Assembly: GCA_902563305.1 (NCBI GenBank)
Contig: CACEWP010000003.1
Location: 1-35,950 of the forward strand
Length of the DNA: 35,950 nucleotides
Direction: 5' to 3'
DNA from: an uncultured Alphaproteobacteria bacterium
GTDB taxonomy: Bacteria; Pseudomonadota; Alphaproteobacteria; Methylaequorales; Methylaequoraceae
The translations under genes and the position numbers were made by a program. Position 1 is the stretch's first letter. Every line of letters begins with the position of its first letter. The notes under the pieces are model-generated. The model saw nothing but the letters and a program-made list of their open reading frames with translations, was not told the DNA's origin and searched no databases. This document shows positions 18,526 to 26,415 of this stretch, piece by piece.

Positions 18526-18798
18526 TCAAAGAACTTTTTTAAATTCTAAAATTTTTATACTCTTAAAAAGTTTCACTTTTGAATATGGGTCATTTTTTAA
18601 AAACAAATTTACTCTTTCAATATTATCAAAGTCTAAAACTAGAACAGTACCAACAGGATTTTCATTTTTATCAAGAATAGGTCCAGCAAGTATTAACTTT
18701 TTTTTAATCTTTTTTAGATATTTTATGTGTTTTTCTCTTGTTGCAAGCCTCAAATCAATTGAATTTTTTTTATCAACACACGTAATTAAGTAAGCCAT
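18526..18798 (-). CDS. YciI-like protein
   Basis: This 90-residue protein matches the YCII-related family: an N-terminal MAYLITCVDK strand, R-x-x-H-IKYL with the family histidine near residue 24, AGPILD around residue 40, then VLDFDN and a C-terminal KVKLFKSIKILEF strand. The family has a ferredoxin-like alpha/beta fold with a His-Asp pair; most members have no proven reaction. The start ATG shares a base with the gpsA stop (TAATG), so translation is coupled to gpsA. The tsaD–gpsA–YciI order recurs in alphaproteobacteria. The family is confident, the function is not known. Confidence 0.85.
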   Translation of the reverse strand: MAYLITCVDKKNSIDLRLATREKHIKYLKKIKKKLILAGPILDKNENPVGTVLVLDFDNIERVNLFLKNDPYSKVKLFKSIKILEFKKVL

Positions 18799-19733
18799 TA
18801 GTTTTCAAATTGAAGTGGTCTCGAAAGAAGTTTTGAAATAATTTTATTTGAGTCAACTCCTTTAATTATTTTTTGTACAGAATTGCATAAGGGAAGCTCA
18901 ACCTTATATTTTTTTCCTAAATTACATATACTTTCACAAGATTCAACACCCTCAAGAACAATGTTTTTTTTCAGCTGAGAATAATTTTTTCCATTGGCGA
19001 GGTCGAAACCAAATTTTGTATTTCTAGATTTAAGTGACGAACATGTAAGTACAAGGTCTCCAATTCCTGATAATCCGTAAAAGGTTTTTGTTTTGGCACC
19101 CATATTCAAACCTAATTTAACTATCTCAGATATTCCTCTGGTTATTATGGCAGCTTTTGCATTTTCTCCTAGTCTGTTACCTTTTACGAAGCCGCATGCA
19201 ATAGCAATAACATTTTTCATAGCACCTCCAAGCTGGGTACCAATAATATCATTATTAAAGTAAACTCTAAATCTTTTTTGTGAGAAGATAGTTGAAACCT
19301 CAAATAACGTTTTTTTATTTAAAGAGGATAAAACGCATGCGGATGGTTTTTTTGCAATTAGCTCTGATGAAAAATTTGGACCAGAAAGAATAACAACCTT
19401 ATTACTAGGAAAAATATCTAATATCACTTCATTCATTAGTTTGCATGTTTTTCTTTCAACACCTTTACTACAAACTATGAAGACAATGTTTGTATTTTTT
19501 ATTTTAGCTTTTAATTCTATTAGATTTTTTCTTATAGTTTGAGATGGTATTGCTAAAAAAATATATTCAGAGTCGTCTAATTCTTCAAATTTATCTGTAA
19601 ATTCAATTTTCTTGTTCGCGTATTTTTTTTTATCAAAAGTTTTTCTGTATTTAATTTTAATTTTTTTTTCTACAATAACTTTTGTTAATGCCAACGCCCA
19701 TGATCCTGAGCCAATAATAGATATTTTTTTCAT
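18798..19733 (-). CDS. gpsA: NAD(P)-dependent glycerol-3-phosphate dehydrogenase GpsA
   Basis: GpsA reduces dihydroxyacetone phosphate to sn-glycerol-3-phosphate, the backbone for phospholipids. From the ATG at 19733 the protein is 311 residues and begins MKKISIIGSGSWALALT, the dinucleotide-binding loop. The usual GSGSWGTALA has alanine in place of the glycine after tryptophan here. Further motifs are SGPNFSSELI, the catalytic lysine region GGAMKNVIAIACG, the KAAIITRGISEI helix and GLSGIGDLVLTCSS. An ATG 18 bases upstream (19751) would add six residues that do not belong to the family. The chosen start overlaps the tsaD stop as ATGA, which supports it. It is cotranscribed with tsaD and the YciI-like gene. 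Confidence 0.94.
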   Translation of the reverse strand: MKKISIIGSGSWALALTKVIVEKKIKIKYRKTFDKKKYANKKIEFTDKFEELDDSEYIFLAIPSQTIRKNLIELKAKIKNTNIVFIVCSKGVERKTCKLMNEVILDIFPSNKVVILSGPNFSSELIAKKPSACVLSSLNKKTLFEVSTIFSQKRFRVYFNNDIIGTQLGGAMKNVIAIACGFVKGNRLGENAKAAIITRGISEIVKLGLNMGAKTKTFYGLSGIGDLVLTCSSLKSRNTKFGFDLANGKNYSQLKKNIVLEGVESCESICNLGKKYKVELPLCNSVQKIIKGVDSNKIISKLLSRPLQFEN

Positions 19734-20761
19734 AAACTGTCCAGTCTCCATCGAGGCTTGGGAGGTGTGTTAATTTTGCTACTTATCTTTCTGTATTTCA
19801 TAATTTCAAGACCAGCCCATGCTATCATAGTTGCATTATCAACACATAATTTTTTATCTGGAGCAAAAAAAGATATTTGATTTTTTTTACATAATAATTC
19901 AAAGCTCTTTCTTATGTATTCATTCGATGCAACACCACCAGATAAGACAAAATTACAAATCTTTAGTTTTTTATTTAAAAGTTTAAAAGAGGAATCTACT
20001 TTTTTTATTAAGCATTCTGTTATAGCGTTTTGAAACTCTTTGGCTAAATCATATTGCTGATTTTTAGTTATGCCTTTTTCAATTATCCTTCTAACTGCTG
20101 TTTTTAATCCAGAAAAAGATAGATCTAGAGTTTTATTTCTTAAAAGCGGCTTTGGAAGGTCAAAATTATATTTACCATTACTTTTTTTTGCTAAGTGTTC
20201 AATTATAGGTCCTCCTGGGTAACCATAACCCATAGTTTTCGAAACCTTGTCATAAACCTCTCCCACAGCATCATCAAGAGTTTCACCCAATATTTTAAAT
20301 TTATTATAGGCTTGCGCTAATAAAATCTGACAATGTCCACCTGAAACAAGGAGGCATATAAAAGGAAAAGGAATAGACTTCTTCATTCGTGAAACCAATA
20401 CGTGCCCTTGTAGATGATTCACTGATAAGAATGGTTTTTTTGATGAAATTGCTAGAGCTTTAGCATAATTTGTCCCAACTAGCAGTGCACCAAGAAGGCC
20501 TGGACCTGTAGTTGCAGCAAAAGCATCAATTTTTTTTAAAGATATTTTAGAGGACTTTAAGGTCTCTTTAACAATAAAATCAAGATTTTTACTGTGTTCT
20601 CTGGATGCCAGCTCAGGAACCACTCCACCAAATTTTTTATGTTTACTAATTTGTGACAATGTTCTTTCCGATAAAACCTTACCAAAGTTGTTTTTTTTTT
20701 CTTTTTCAACTATTGAAACAGACGTCTCGTCACAACTTGTTTCTATTCCTAGAACTATCAT
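19730..20761 (-). CDS. tsaD: tRNA N6-adenosine threonylcarbamoyltransferase TsaD
   Basis: TsaD transfers threonylcarbamoyl to A37 of ANN-decoding tRNAs, working with TsaB and TsaE. The 343-residue protein opens MIVLGIETSCDETS, typical for the ASKHA-fold family. It has the metal-binding histidines H116 and H120 in NHLQGH (commonly HMEGH), LLVSGGHCQ, GETLDDAVGEVYDKV, FVLSGGVASN and the metal aspartate in VDNATMIAWAG. It heads a coupled minus-strand run with gpsA and the YciI-like gene and is divergent from hemC across 59 bases. Confidence 0.96.
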   Translation of the reverse strand: MIVLGIETSCDETSVSIVEKEKKNNFGKVLSERTLSQISKHKKFGGVVPELASREHSKNLDFIVKETLKSSKISLKKIDAFAATTGPGLLGALLVGTNYAKALAISSKKPFLSVNHLQGHVLVSRMKKSIPFPFICLLVSGGHCQILLAQAYNKFKILGETLDDAVGEVYDKVSKTMGYGYPGGPIIEHLAKKSNGKYNFDLPKPLLRNKTLDLSFSGLKTAVRRIIEKGITKNQQYDLAKEFQNAITECLIKKVDSSFKLLNKKLKICNFVLSGGVASNEYIRKSFELLCKKNQISFFAPDKKLCVDNATMIAWAGLEIMKYRKISSKINTPPKPRWRLDSL

Positions 20762-20781
20762 TTTTAAATTAAATTAAAATT

Positions 20782-20800
20782 ATTATAATAATTTTATAAT
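20782..20800. promoter_or_regulatory. Candidate divergent -10 elements between tsaD and hemC
   Basis: The 59-base gap is almost pure A and T. On plus, TATAAT occurs at 20784-20789 and again at 20795-20800, the second about 21 bases before the hemC ATG. On minus, a TATAAT (20787 to 20782) overlaps the first plus hexamer and points to tsaD. No clear -35 is visible. Perfect hexamers on both strands in the right place suggest a shared divergent promoter, but base composition makes chance matches likely. Confidence 0.35.
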
Positions 20801-20820
20801 AGTAAAATAAAATAAATACT

Positions 20821-21744
20821 ATGCATAATTATGAAACAATAATTTTGGGTTCCAGAAAAAGTTTATTGGCAAGAAAGCATGTTGAAATCTTTGAATTAGA
20901 ATTTAAAAAGAAAATAGGGACATCATCAAAAATTAACATTGAAAAAAAATTTTTTAAAACTTCTGGTGATAAATTTCTAAATACTAAAATTTCAGATTTA
21001 GGAAACAAAGGTTTATTTACAAAAGAAATTGATGATGCACTTTTAAATAGCGAGATTAATTTGGGAATTCATTCTCTAAAAGATCTTCCAACAACCTTAC
21101 CAGATGGTATTGATGTAGGAGCAATACTTAAAAGAGAGGATTTCAGAGATGTACTTATAACCGAGAAAAATTTTAACCTCAATGATCTTAAATCAAACTC
21201 AATAATAGGTACCTCTTCAATAAGAAGAGAAATGCAACTAAAAAAAGTTAGACCCGATTTAATCATTAAAAGTATTAGAGGTAATGTCGATAGTAGGATA
21301 AGAAAACTCAGAGAAAAAAGGTTTGATGGTATTATTCTTGCTCACGCAGGTTTGAAAAGGCTAGGAATTCAAGAAAATTACAATATTTTAGATCCAAGAA
21401 TAATTTTTCCAGCTTTAGGTCAAGGTGCAATAGCTTTGGTTATAAATAAAAAAAATAAAAAAATTAATAAGGTTATAAATAAACTAAATCATCTAAAAAC
21501 TTATCTTGAAACAGAGTGTGAAAGAATTTTTTTAAAAGCTCTTGATGGGTCATGTCAAACTCCAGTTGGAGGATATGCTGTTATGAGAAAAGCTGGAAAT
21601 GAGCAAAAGATTTTTTTCAGTTTCATCGCTTTTTCAAATGATGGGTCGGTTCATGTTAGGGATAAGGTTGTTTTTAACGTTAAAAATTTCAGAACAGAAT
21701 GTTATAAATTGGGTATAAGTGTTAGAAAAAAAATTAATAAATAA
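20821..21744 (+). CDS. hemC: Hydroxymethylbilane synthase (porphobilinogen deaminase) HemC
   Basis: HemC joins four porphobilinogen units into hydroxymethylbilane in heme synthesis. The 307-residue protein shows ILGSRKSLLA near the N-terminus, GLFTKEIDDALLN, the HSLKDLPT substrate-binding stretch, IGTSSIRR, the SIRGNVDSRIRKL arginines and the dipyrromethane-cofactor cysteine C245 in LDGSCQTPVGGYA. The ATG at 20821 begins the plus-strand run hemC, hemD, Mic60, HemY, with each gene overlapping the next. Translation of hemD appears to begin inside the hemC end. Confidence 0.96.
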   Translation: MHNYETIILGSRKSLLARKHVEIFELEFKKKIGTSSKINIEKKFFKTSGDKFLNTKISDLGNKGLFTKEIDDALLNSEINLGIHSLKDLPTTLPDGIDVGAILKREDFRDVLITEKNFNLNDLKSNSIIGTSSIRREMQLKKVRPDLIIKSIRGNVDSRIRKLREKRFDGIILAHAGLKRLGIQENYNILDPRIIFPALGQGAIALVINKKNKKINKVINKLNHLKTYLETECERIFLKALDGSCQTPVGGYAVMRKAGNEQKIFFSFIAFSNDGSVHVRDKVVFNVKNFRTECYKLGISVRKKINK

Positions 21745-22471
21745 CAGAGTAAATATTCTTTTAACAAGGCCAGAAAGAGATTCTCAAAAAATCTATAGAT
21801 TTCTGGATAAAAAAAAATTTAGATTTTTCATCGCACCACTTTTAGAAATTTCTTTTAATAAATATAAATTTGATAAAAAAATGAATTACGATTTGGTTAT
21901 TTTTACAAGTAGAAATGGCATCTTAAATTTTAGACACAGCCTTCGCAAAACCAAAGTATTCGTTATTGGTGATGGTACATTTTTATTAGCAAAAAACAGA
22001 GGGTTTGAGAATATAATAAATATCAAGGGAAACTTAGAAAACCTTAAAACTAAAATTGAACCTTTTCTTAAACCAAATTTAAGAATACTACACCCAACCT
22101 CTACTAAATTTAATAAATGTCTCGAAGACTTTTTTAATTTACAACGTTGTATATATAATCCAATTGGTTGTTATAAATCAAAGATGGTTAATTCAAATGC
22201 AGAAAGATTTGAAAATTTTTTTAACTCATGTAAGGATGGTTTAATAACATTATTTTCAAGAAGAACAGCTATATCATTTAAAAATGAAATATTGAAATTA
22301 GGCTATTTAAAAAATGCACAGAGTAAAAAGATTTTAGTTCTTAGCAAAGTTATTGCAGAAGAGCTTAAAGATATTTCTACAGGTGAAGTTTTTATTAGTA
22401 AAAAACCTAATGAAGACGGAATGATAGATCTAATAGAAAAGATTTCCCAGAAGGAGAATTTTATTGACTGA
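21719..22471 (+). CDS. hemD: Uroporphyrinogen-III synthase HemD
   Basis: HemD cyclises hydroxymethylbilane to uroporphyrinogen III with inversion of ring D. Sequence conservation in this family is poor; the call rests on the N-terminal ILLTRPERDSQ motif, VIFTSRNGI near residue 60, VIGDGT, LITLFSRRTAISF, the normal length of 250 residues and the position directly after hemC. The first usable start is a GTG at 21719, giving a 26-base overlap with hemC; there is no later ATG, GTG or TTG before the TRPE motif. The gene ends inside the start of the next gene (8-base overlap). Confidence 0.88.
   Translation: MLEKKLINNRVNILLTRPERDSQKIYRFLDKKKFRFFIAPLLEISFNKYKFDKKMNYDLVIFTSRNGILNFRHSLRKTKVFVIGDGTFLLAKNRGFENIINIKGNLENLKTKIEPFLKPNLRILHPTSTKFNKCLEDFFNLQRCIYNPIGCYKSKMVNSNAERFENFFNSCKDGLITLFSRRTAISFKNEILKLGYLKNAQSKKILVLSKVIAEELKDISTGEVFISKKPNEDGMIDLIEKISQKENFID
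22451..22466 (+). promoter_or_regulatory. Strong ribosome binding site fixing a TTG start
   Basis: AAGGAG at 22451-22456 lies seven bases before the TTG at 22464-22466. It is one of the few near-perfect Shine-Dalgarno sequences in the window. It decides the start of the Mic60-like gene even though the initiator is TTG and lies within the end of hemD. Confidence 0.7.
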
Positions 22472-23492
22472 AAATAAAAAGTCATCGCCACAGAAAGGTG
22501 AGTTTATTGATTTAGAAAAGGGCCAATACAAGAAAAATACAAACTTTAAGAAATATTTTTTAATTAGCTTTTTTATTGTTAGTTTGGTAATAGTCGCTTT
22601 CTTATATTTCAACTTTTTTAATTTTAAAGATTTATCAATTTTGAATAGCATAAACAAACAAACAGAACTTAAAGATGAGCAAATTTTAGTTACCACCTCC
22701 AAAAAAGAATTTTCTAAGATTGATAATGAACAAATTAATTTAATAAAAAATAAGTTGGATGACTTAAGTGCGCAAATTATTAATTATCAAGCCAAGCTGT
22801 CTGAGACTGATGATAAAATTATAGATTTAACTAAGCAAATACAAATTTTAGAGAGAAGAAATCAACAAAATTCAGATTTCCTTTTTGCTGAAAAATATAT
22901 TATTTTGAATGCTTTATTAAATTTAAAAAATAAATTTGAAGGAAGAAAAGAATTTAAAGATGAATTGAATGTGTTGAATTCAAGATTGTATAATGAATCA
23001 GAAATAAAAAATTTGATTTCATTTTTTGAAAATTTAAATATTAAAAGAATCAGCAAAGTTGACGAATTATTGGATAGGCTAAACAAGAAGATAAATTATT
23101 ATGAACAAGATTTAGACGCAATAGTTAATAGCAGGCTTAACAAAAATATAACTGACAATTTGAAAATAATAGAATCTAAAGAAGATCTTATAATATATCT
23201 AAAAAGCCTATTTCATAGTACTTTTAAAATTACAAAAGTTGATAAAGAATCAAATTTTCAATCCCAGCTTACGTTTGAAGACTTGAATGTTCTTAAGTTT
23301 TTAAATAAATCAAAAGAGTATCTGATGATTGGTAATATCAATGAATCTATAAACGTACTCAACAACTCAAGTTTAGATGATATTGAGATAAATCAATGGA
23401 TTGATGATGCCTCAGATCTTCATAATTCAAGAGAAAAACTTGAAAGCTTAGAATCAATTTTATTAGAGATTATAGGAAGAGATGTTTATTAA
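22464..23492 (+). CDS. mic60: Mic60/mitofilin-like inner-membrane coiled-coil protein
   Basis: The 342-residue protein has a short polar N-terminus, one membrane segment (about residues 30-50) and a long coiled-coil-rich region (about 70-160, rich in Lys, Glu, Asn and Gln), then a helical C-terminal domain. This is the architecture of alphaproteobacterial Mic60 (mitofilin), which bends inner membranes and, in species with intracytoplasmic membranes, helps form contact sites. Direct sequence motifs are weak; the decisive evidence is its place between hemD and HemY, where the alphaproteobacterial Mic60 gene is found and where enterics have hemX. The start is a TTG with a strong ribosome binding site. 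It overlaps the next gene by 11 bases. A generic HemX-like protein is the alternative. Confidence 0.75.
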   Translation: MTENKKSSPQKGEFIDLEKGQYKKNTNFKKYFLISFFIVSLVIVAFLYFNFFNFKDLSILNSINKQTELKDEQILVTTSKKEFSKIDNEQINLIKNKLDDLSAQIINYQAKLSETDDKIIDLTKQIQILERRNQQNSDFLFAEKYIILNALLNLKNKFEGRKEFKDELNVLNSRLYNESEIKNLISFFENLNIKRISKVDELLDRLNKKINYYEQDLDAIVNSRLNKNITDNLKIIESKEDLIIYLKSLFHSTFKITKVDKESNFQSQLTFEDLNVLKFLNKSKEYLMIGNINESINVLNNSSLDDIEINQWIDDASDLHNSREKLESLESILLEIIGRDVY

Positions 23493-24804
23493 AACGTTTA
23501 GATTTTTTCTTACTATCATTTTATTTTCCTCTTTAGTTGTATGGTTATCAAATAATCCAGGAAAGGTAGAGATACTCTGGAAAAACTATTTTCTTGAAAC
23601 TAATTTATTAGGTGTTGTTTCGATATTTTTCTTTCTAATTCTTTTTGTTTTGCTATTAATTAATATTTTCTCCTCATTAAAAAATATTCCTAAAAATTTT
23701 GTATCTAGGAAAAATAAAAGATATTTAAAGTTAGCTGATGAAAGTTTAGATAACATTGCGGAGGGCTTACTGCTTGGTGACTCTGAAAGCATTGAGAAAA
23801 ACTCTAGAATGATTAAAAAATACCTTAACAACGATTTGTTTTCTTCTTTTATGTTATTTAATTCATCTCTTATAAGAAATGATCTTAAAGAATCATTAAA
23901 ATATTTGAGGGTGTTAGAATCTATTCCTAGAGCTAAATATATTGCTCACCGAGGTAAAGTCATTGTCATGTTAAAAAAAAATGAAAATAATAAGGCCAAG
24001 GAAACTCTAATAGAGTTTTGTAAGCAATATCCTAACGACCATTGGTTTCACGATAAATTATCACGAATGTATGCACTTGAAGATAATTGGAAACTAGCAC
24101 ACGATTCAATTAATAATCTTAAAAATATTTCTAATGTACTAAAAGTAAATTTAGCTGATTTAAAAATACTTTCAGGTGGATCTGCACTTGAGGCATATTA
24201 TTTATCAAGTAATTCAATTTTGGTTGTTAAAGAAACAATTAAATATTATATCGATCAATCTAACTTAAAAAAGGCATCTGAGGTAATAAACAAGACATGG
24301 AGTAAACTTTTATGCATAGAATTAATTGAAACTTTTATGCAGTATAGAGTAAAAGATGATAAAGAAATCTTGAAAAGATATAAGTTAATTTCCAAGGTAT
24401 TAAAGAAATTTATCGATGAGAAATCAAATGAAACAAAGTTAAGCTTAGCATTTGCAAGTTTTAAAGCAAATATTTGGGGAGAAGCTCAAAACTTTTTAGA
24501 TTTAATTAATAAAGATCAAAGAGATGAGAGAATGATTGAACTCTATAAAAAGATATTTGAAAAAACACCAAAATTCCAGCCACTTGAACTGAAGGGTGAT
24601 ATATTATTGAAGCCAAAATGGAAATGTTTATCATGCCATTATCAACATGAGAGGTGGAAATTTAATTGTGAAAATTGTAGTTCAGTTGGGACTATTGTAT
24701 GGCCTAAAAGTAGTGTTAAATCTGACATAGATAGTTCTGATTTTTTTAAAGAGTTTTTACAAAATCCTCTCAGACATCTTCCAAAGATGAAGAGAAACAA
24801 TTGA
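23482..24804 (+). CDS. hemY: HemY-like TPR membrane protein with C-terminal zinc ribbon
   Basis: The 440-residue protein starts with two membrane segments (about 5-22 and 42-65) of the HemY_N type, including VVWLSNNPGKVEILW. TPR-like helical repeats follow over about 85-360. Near the end lie four cysteines, C382, C385, C396 and C399, in a C-x2-C...C-x2-C zinc-ribbon arrangement with WKCLSC and GTIVWP around it. Such an end is shared with alphaproteobacterial HemY and recalls the rubredoxin-like domain of LapB. The biochemical role is not settled; the name reflects the hem operon and not protoporphyrinogen oxidase. Its last 48 bases overlap the convergent DNA glycosylase gene. Confidence 0.85.
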   Translation: MFIKTFRFFLTIILFSSLVVWLSNNPGKVEILWKNYFLETNLLGVVSIFFFLILFVLLLINIFSSLKNIPKNFVSRKNKRYLKLADESLDNIAEGLLLGDSESIEKNSRMIKKYLNNDLFSSFMLFNSSLIRNDLKESLKYLRVLESIPRAKYIAHRGKVIVMLKKNENNKAKETLIEFCKQYPNDHWFHDKLSRMYALEDNWKLAHDSINNLKNISNVLKVNLADLKILSGGSALEAYYLSSNSILVVKETIKYYIDQSNLKKASEVINKTWSKLLCIELIETFMQYRVKDDKEILKRYKLISKVLKKFIDEKSNETKLSLAFASFKANIWGEAQNFLDLINKDQRDERMIELYKKIFEKTPKFQPLELKGDILLKPKWKCLSCHYQHERWKFNCENCSSVGTIVWPKSSVKSDIDSSDFFKEFLQNPLRHLPKMKRNN

Positions 24805-25371
24805 AAGGAATGGTTCAAATTCATTTTTAAACTTAATGTGTCTTTCTTCAATTTCGTTTAATTTATTGATCATTTTTTTAATTACTAGATCTTGCTCAGG
24901 AAAAATATTAAGCCTTTTAAAATAGAATATTAGAGTCATATTGCATGTCCAGATGCCTACTCCGTTGTACTTAAGCATCATAGTCTTAAATTCACCTTCA
25001 TCCATTTCAGCTAATTTTTCTTTACAAATTTTTTTATTTGATATTGCCAAAAAAAGATTCGAAATATAATTTCTTTTCTGTCTCGAGATATTTAGATTTT
25101 TTAATGTTTCATTTAAGAAGATTAAATTTTTAAAATTATTAATTGATAAAGTCTTTGCATTAAGTTGATTACATAATCTAGACCAAATTAAGTTAGCGAC
25201 ATTATTTGAAATTTGTTGAGAAATGATTGTTTTCACAAGAAAAGAAAAGAAATCTAAATTATTTTTTTTAATTCTTATTACTCCATTTTTCTCTATTTCT
25301 TTTTTTAAAAAAGGAAATTTAATACTTTTTTTAATTATTAAAGAGTGGATATCCTCATATTGAATTTTCAC
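24757..25371 (-). CDS. HhH-GPD DNA glycosylase (AlkA/3-methyladenine type)
   Basis: This 204-residue protein belongs to the HhH-GPD base-excision family. It has KTIISQQISNNVA near residues 47-59, the helix-hairpin-helix KYNGVGIWTCNM (134-145), and the catalytic aspartate D161 in FPEQDLVIKK. The tryptophan and threonine after the hairpin are as in DNA-3-methyladenine glycosylase II proteins that remove alkylated purines. There is no iron-sulfur cluster cysteine set as in EndoIII or MutY. It is shorter than E. coli AlkA and lacks the N-terminal domain, as in many compact relatives. The start is a GTG sharing a base with the upstream stop (TAGTG). Confidence 0.85.
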   Translation of the reverse strand: MKIQYEDIHSLIIKKSIKFPFLKKEIEKNGVIRIKKNNLDFFSFLVKTIISQQISNNVANLIWSRLCNQLNAKTLSINNFKNLIFLNETLKNLNISRQKRNYISNLFLAISNKKICKEKLAEMDEGEFKTMMLKYNGVGIWTCNMTLIFYFKRLNIFPEQDLVIKKMINKLNEIEERHIKFKNEFEPFLSIVSLHLWKMSERIL

Positions 25372-25670
25372 TAATTAACTTTCATTATTTTTGTGGGATC
25401 ATTTTTTTTCTTTCCTTCTTTTCTTATTAGATAAATATTTCTGGAATAGATTAAGAAACCGCAGGATTGTCCAACAATAAATACTGGATCTTCTTTATGA
25501 ATTGCATAGCTTAACAAAACCATACTCCCTGCCAAACTTATCCACCAAAAAATATTTGGTATTATGCTCTTTGATGCTCTCTCACTTACAACCCACTGTA
25601 CTAGAAATCGGGAAGCAAAAATTGTTTGACCAATAAAGCCAATTATTAGCCAAATTTGTTCATTCGCCAT
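25371..25670 (-). CDS. Lipid-A-disaccharide-synthase N-terminal-like (LAB_N) membrane protein
   Basis: This 99-residue protein has three membrane segments and the LAB_N pattern: GFIGQTIFASRFLVQWVVSE (residues 12-31), then FWWISLAGSMVLLSYA (41-56) and GQSCGFLIYSRNIYLI (67-82). Stand-alone LAB_N proteins lack the LpxB catalytic domain and usually sit beside GT2 and ArnT-like genes, where they may aid lipid A or lipid-linked sugar handling. It overlaps the GT2 gene by 11 bases and the glycosylase by one, so all three are likely cotranscribed. The exact role is unknown. Confidence 0.88.
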   Translation of the reverse strand: MANEQIWLIIGFIGQTIFASRFLVQWVVSERASKSIIPNIFWWISLAGSMVLLSYAIHKEDPVFIVGQSCGFLIYSRNIYLIRKEGKKKNDPTKIMKVN

Positions 25671-26367
25671 TTTTTTTCTCCTTTTTAATTAATATCCAAA
25701 CTTTTATTAAGTCTATAATACCTATCCAAAATCTATTATTAAAAGAATATTTTGAAATCCCAGCATCTCTTGGTCTATCATTAACTTGAATATTATATAT
25801 TCTACAGTCATTCATCTTAAATAGGGCTGGAAGAAATCTATGCATATTTTTAAAATATTTAATTTGCAAATAATCATTTTTTAAAAAAACTTTTAATGCG
25901 CACGCAGTGTCATTGCAATCATCATTAAGAAAAAATTTCCTTACTTTATTTGCAATCTTTGAGCTAATTCGTTTGGTTAAAGTGTCTTGCCTATTAACAC
26001 GATTGCCACAAATTAAAAATTTCTTTTTTCTTTCTTTGGGAAGAGAACTCCAGAATTTTATTAATTTTTTTACTTCATAAGGAGGGTTTTGACCATCACC
26101 ATCCATTACACAAATAAGGTTATTCGAAGCTACGGATACCCCTGTTAACATTGCCATACATTTGCCAAGATTTTCTAGGTGATTTTCTATTTTTATTTTC
26201 TTATACCTTGGAGATTTAATTTTTTTATCAAAGCCATCATTACTCCCGTCATTAATAATAACAATTTCTGGAGATTTATTTTTAAATTCATTATGGATTT
26301 CTTCTATTAATTTGAATATGGATCCAGATTCATTGTAAATTGGTATTATAATACTAAAATTTTTCAT
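25660..26367 (-). CDS. Family 2 glycosyltransferase (polyprenyl-phosphate type)
   Basis: The 235-residue protein is a GT-A fold GT2 enzyme like dolichyl-phosphate mannosyltransferases and ArnC. It has IIIPIYNESGSI (residues 6-17), VIINDGSNDG, the metal-binding VMDGDGQNPP (about 88-97), the acceptor-side DTACALKVF and DRPRDAGISKYSF near residue 200, and a C-terminal hydrophobic stretch without the two long membrane helices of ArnC. It probably charges undecaprenyl phosphate with a sugar for use by the divergent ArnT-like enzyme at 26416. The sugar is unknown. The ATG at 26367 is 48 bases from that gene. Confidence 0.88.
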   Translation of the reverse strand: MKNFSIIIPIYNESGSIFKLIEEIHNEFKNKSPEIVIINDGSNDGFDKKIKSPRYKKIKIENHLENLGKCMAMLTGVSVASNNLICVMDGDGQNPPYEVKKLIKFWSSLPKERKKKFLICGNRVNRQDTLTKRISSKIANKVRKFFLNDDCNDTACALKVFLKNDYLQIKYFKNMHRFLPALFKMNDCRIYNIQVNDRPRDAGISKYSFNNRFWIGIIDLIKVWILIKKEKKNGE

Positions 26368-26415
26368 TTTGAATGTATGATATTTTTAAATCTAGTCTAG
26401 TATGTATATTTAGCA

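Noticed and set aside
19734-19751. Longer gpsA start at 19751
   Set aside because: It adds six residues ahead of the family's usual MKKISIIGSG beginning; the ATG at 19733 overlaps the tsaD stop as ATGA.
26392-26400. CTAGTCTAG near-palindrome between the divergent GT2 and ArnT-like genes
   Set aside because: Only nine bases long with an odd centre and no second copy found; too little to call an operator.
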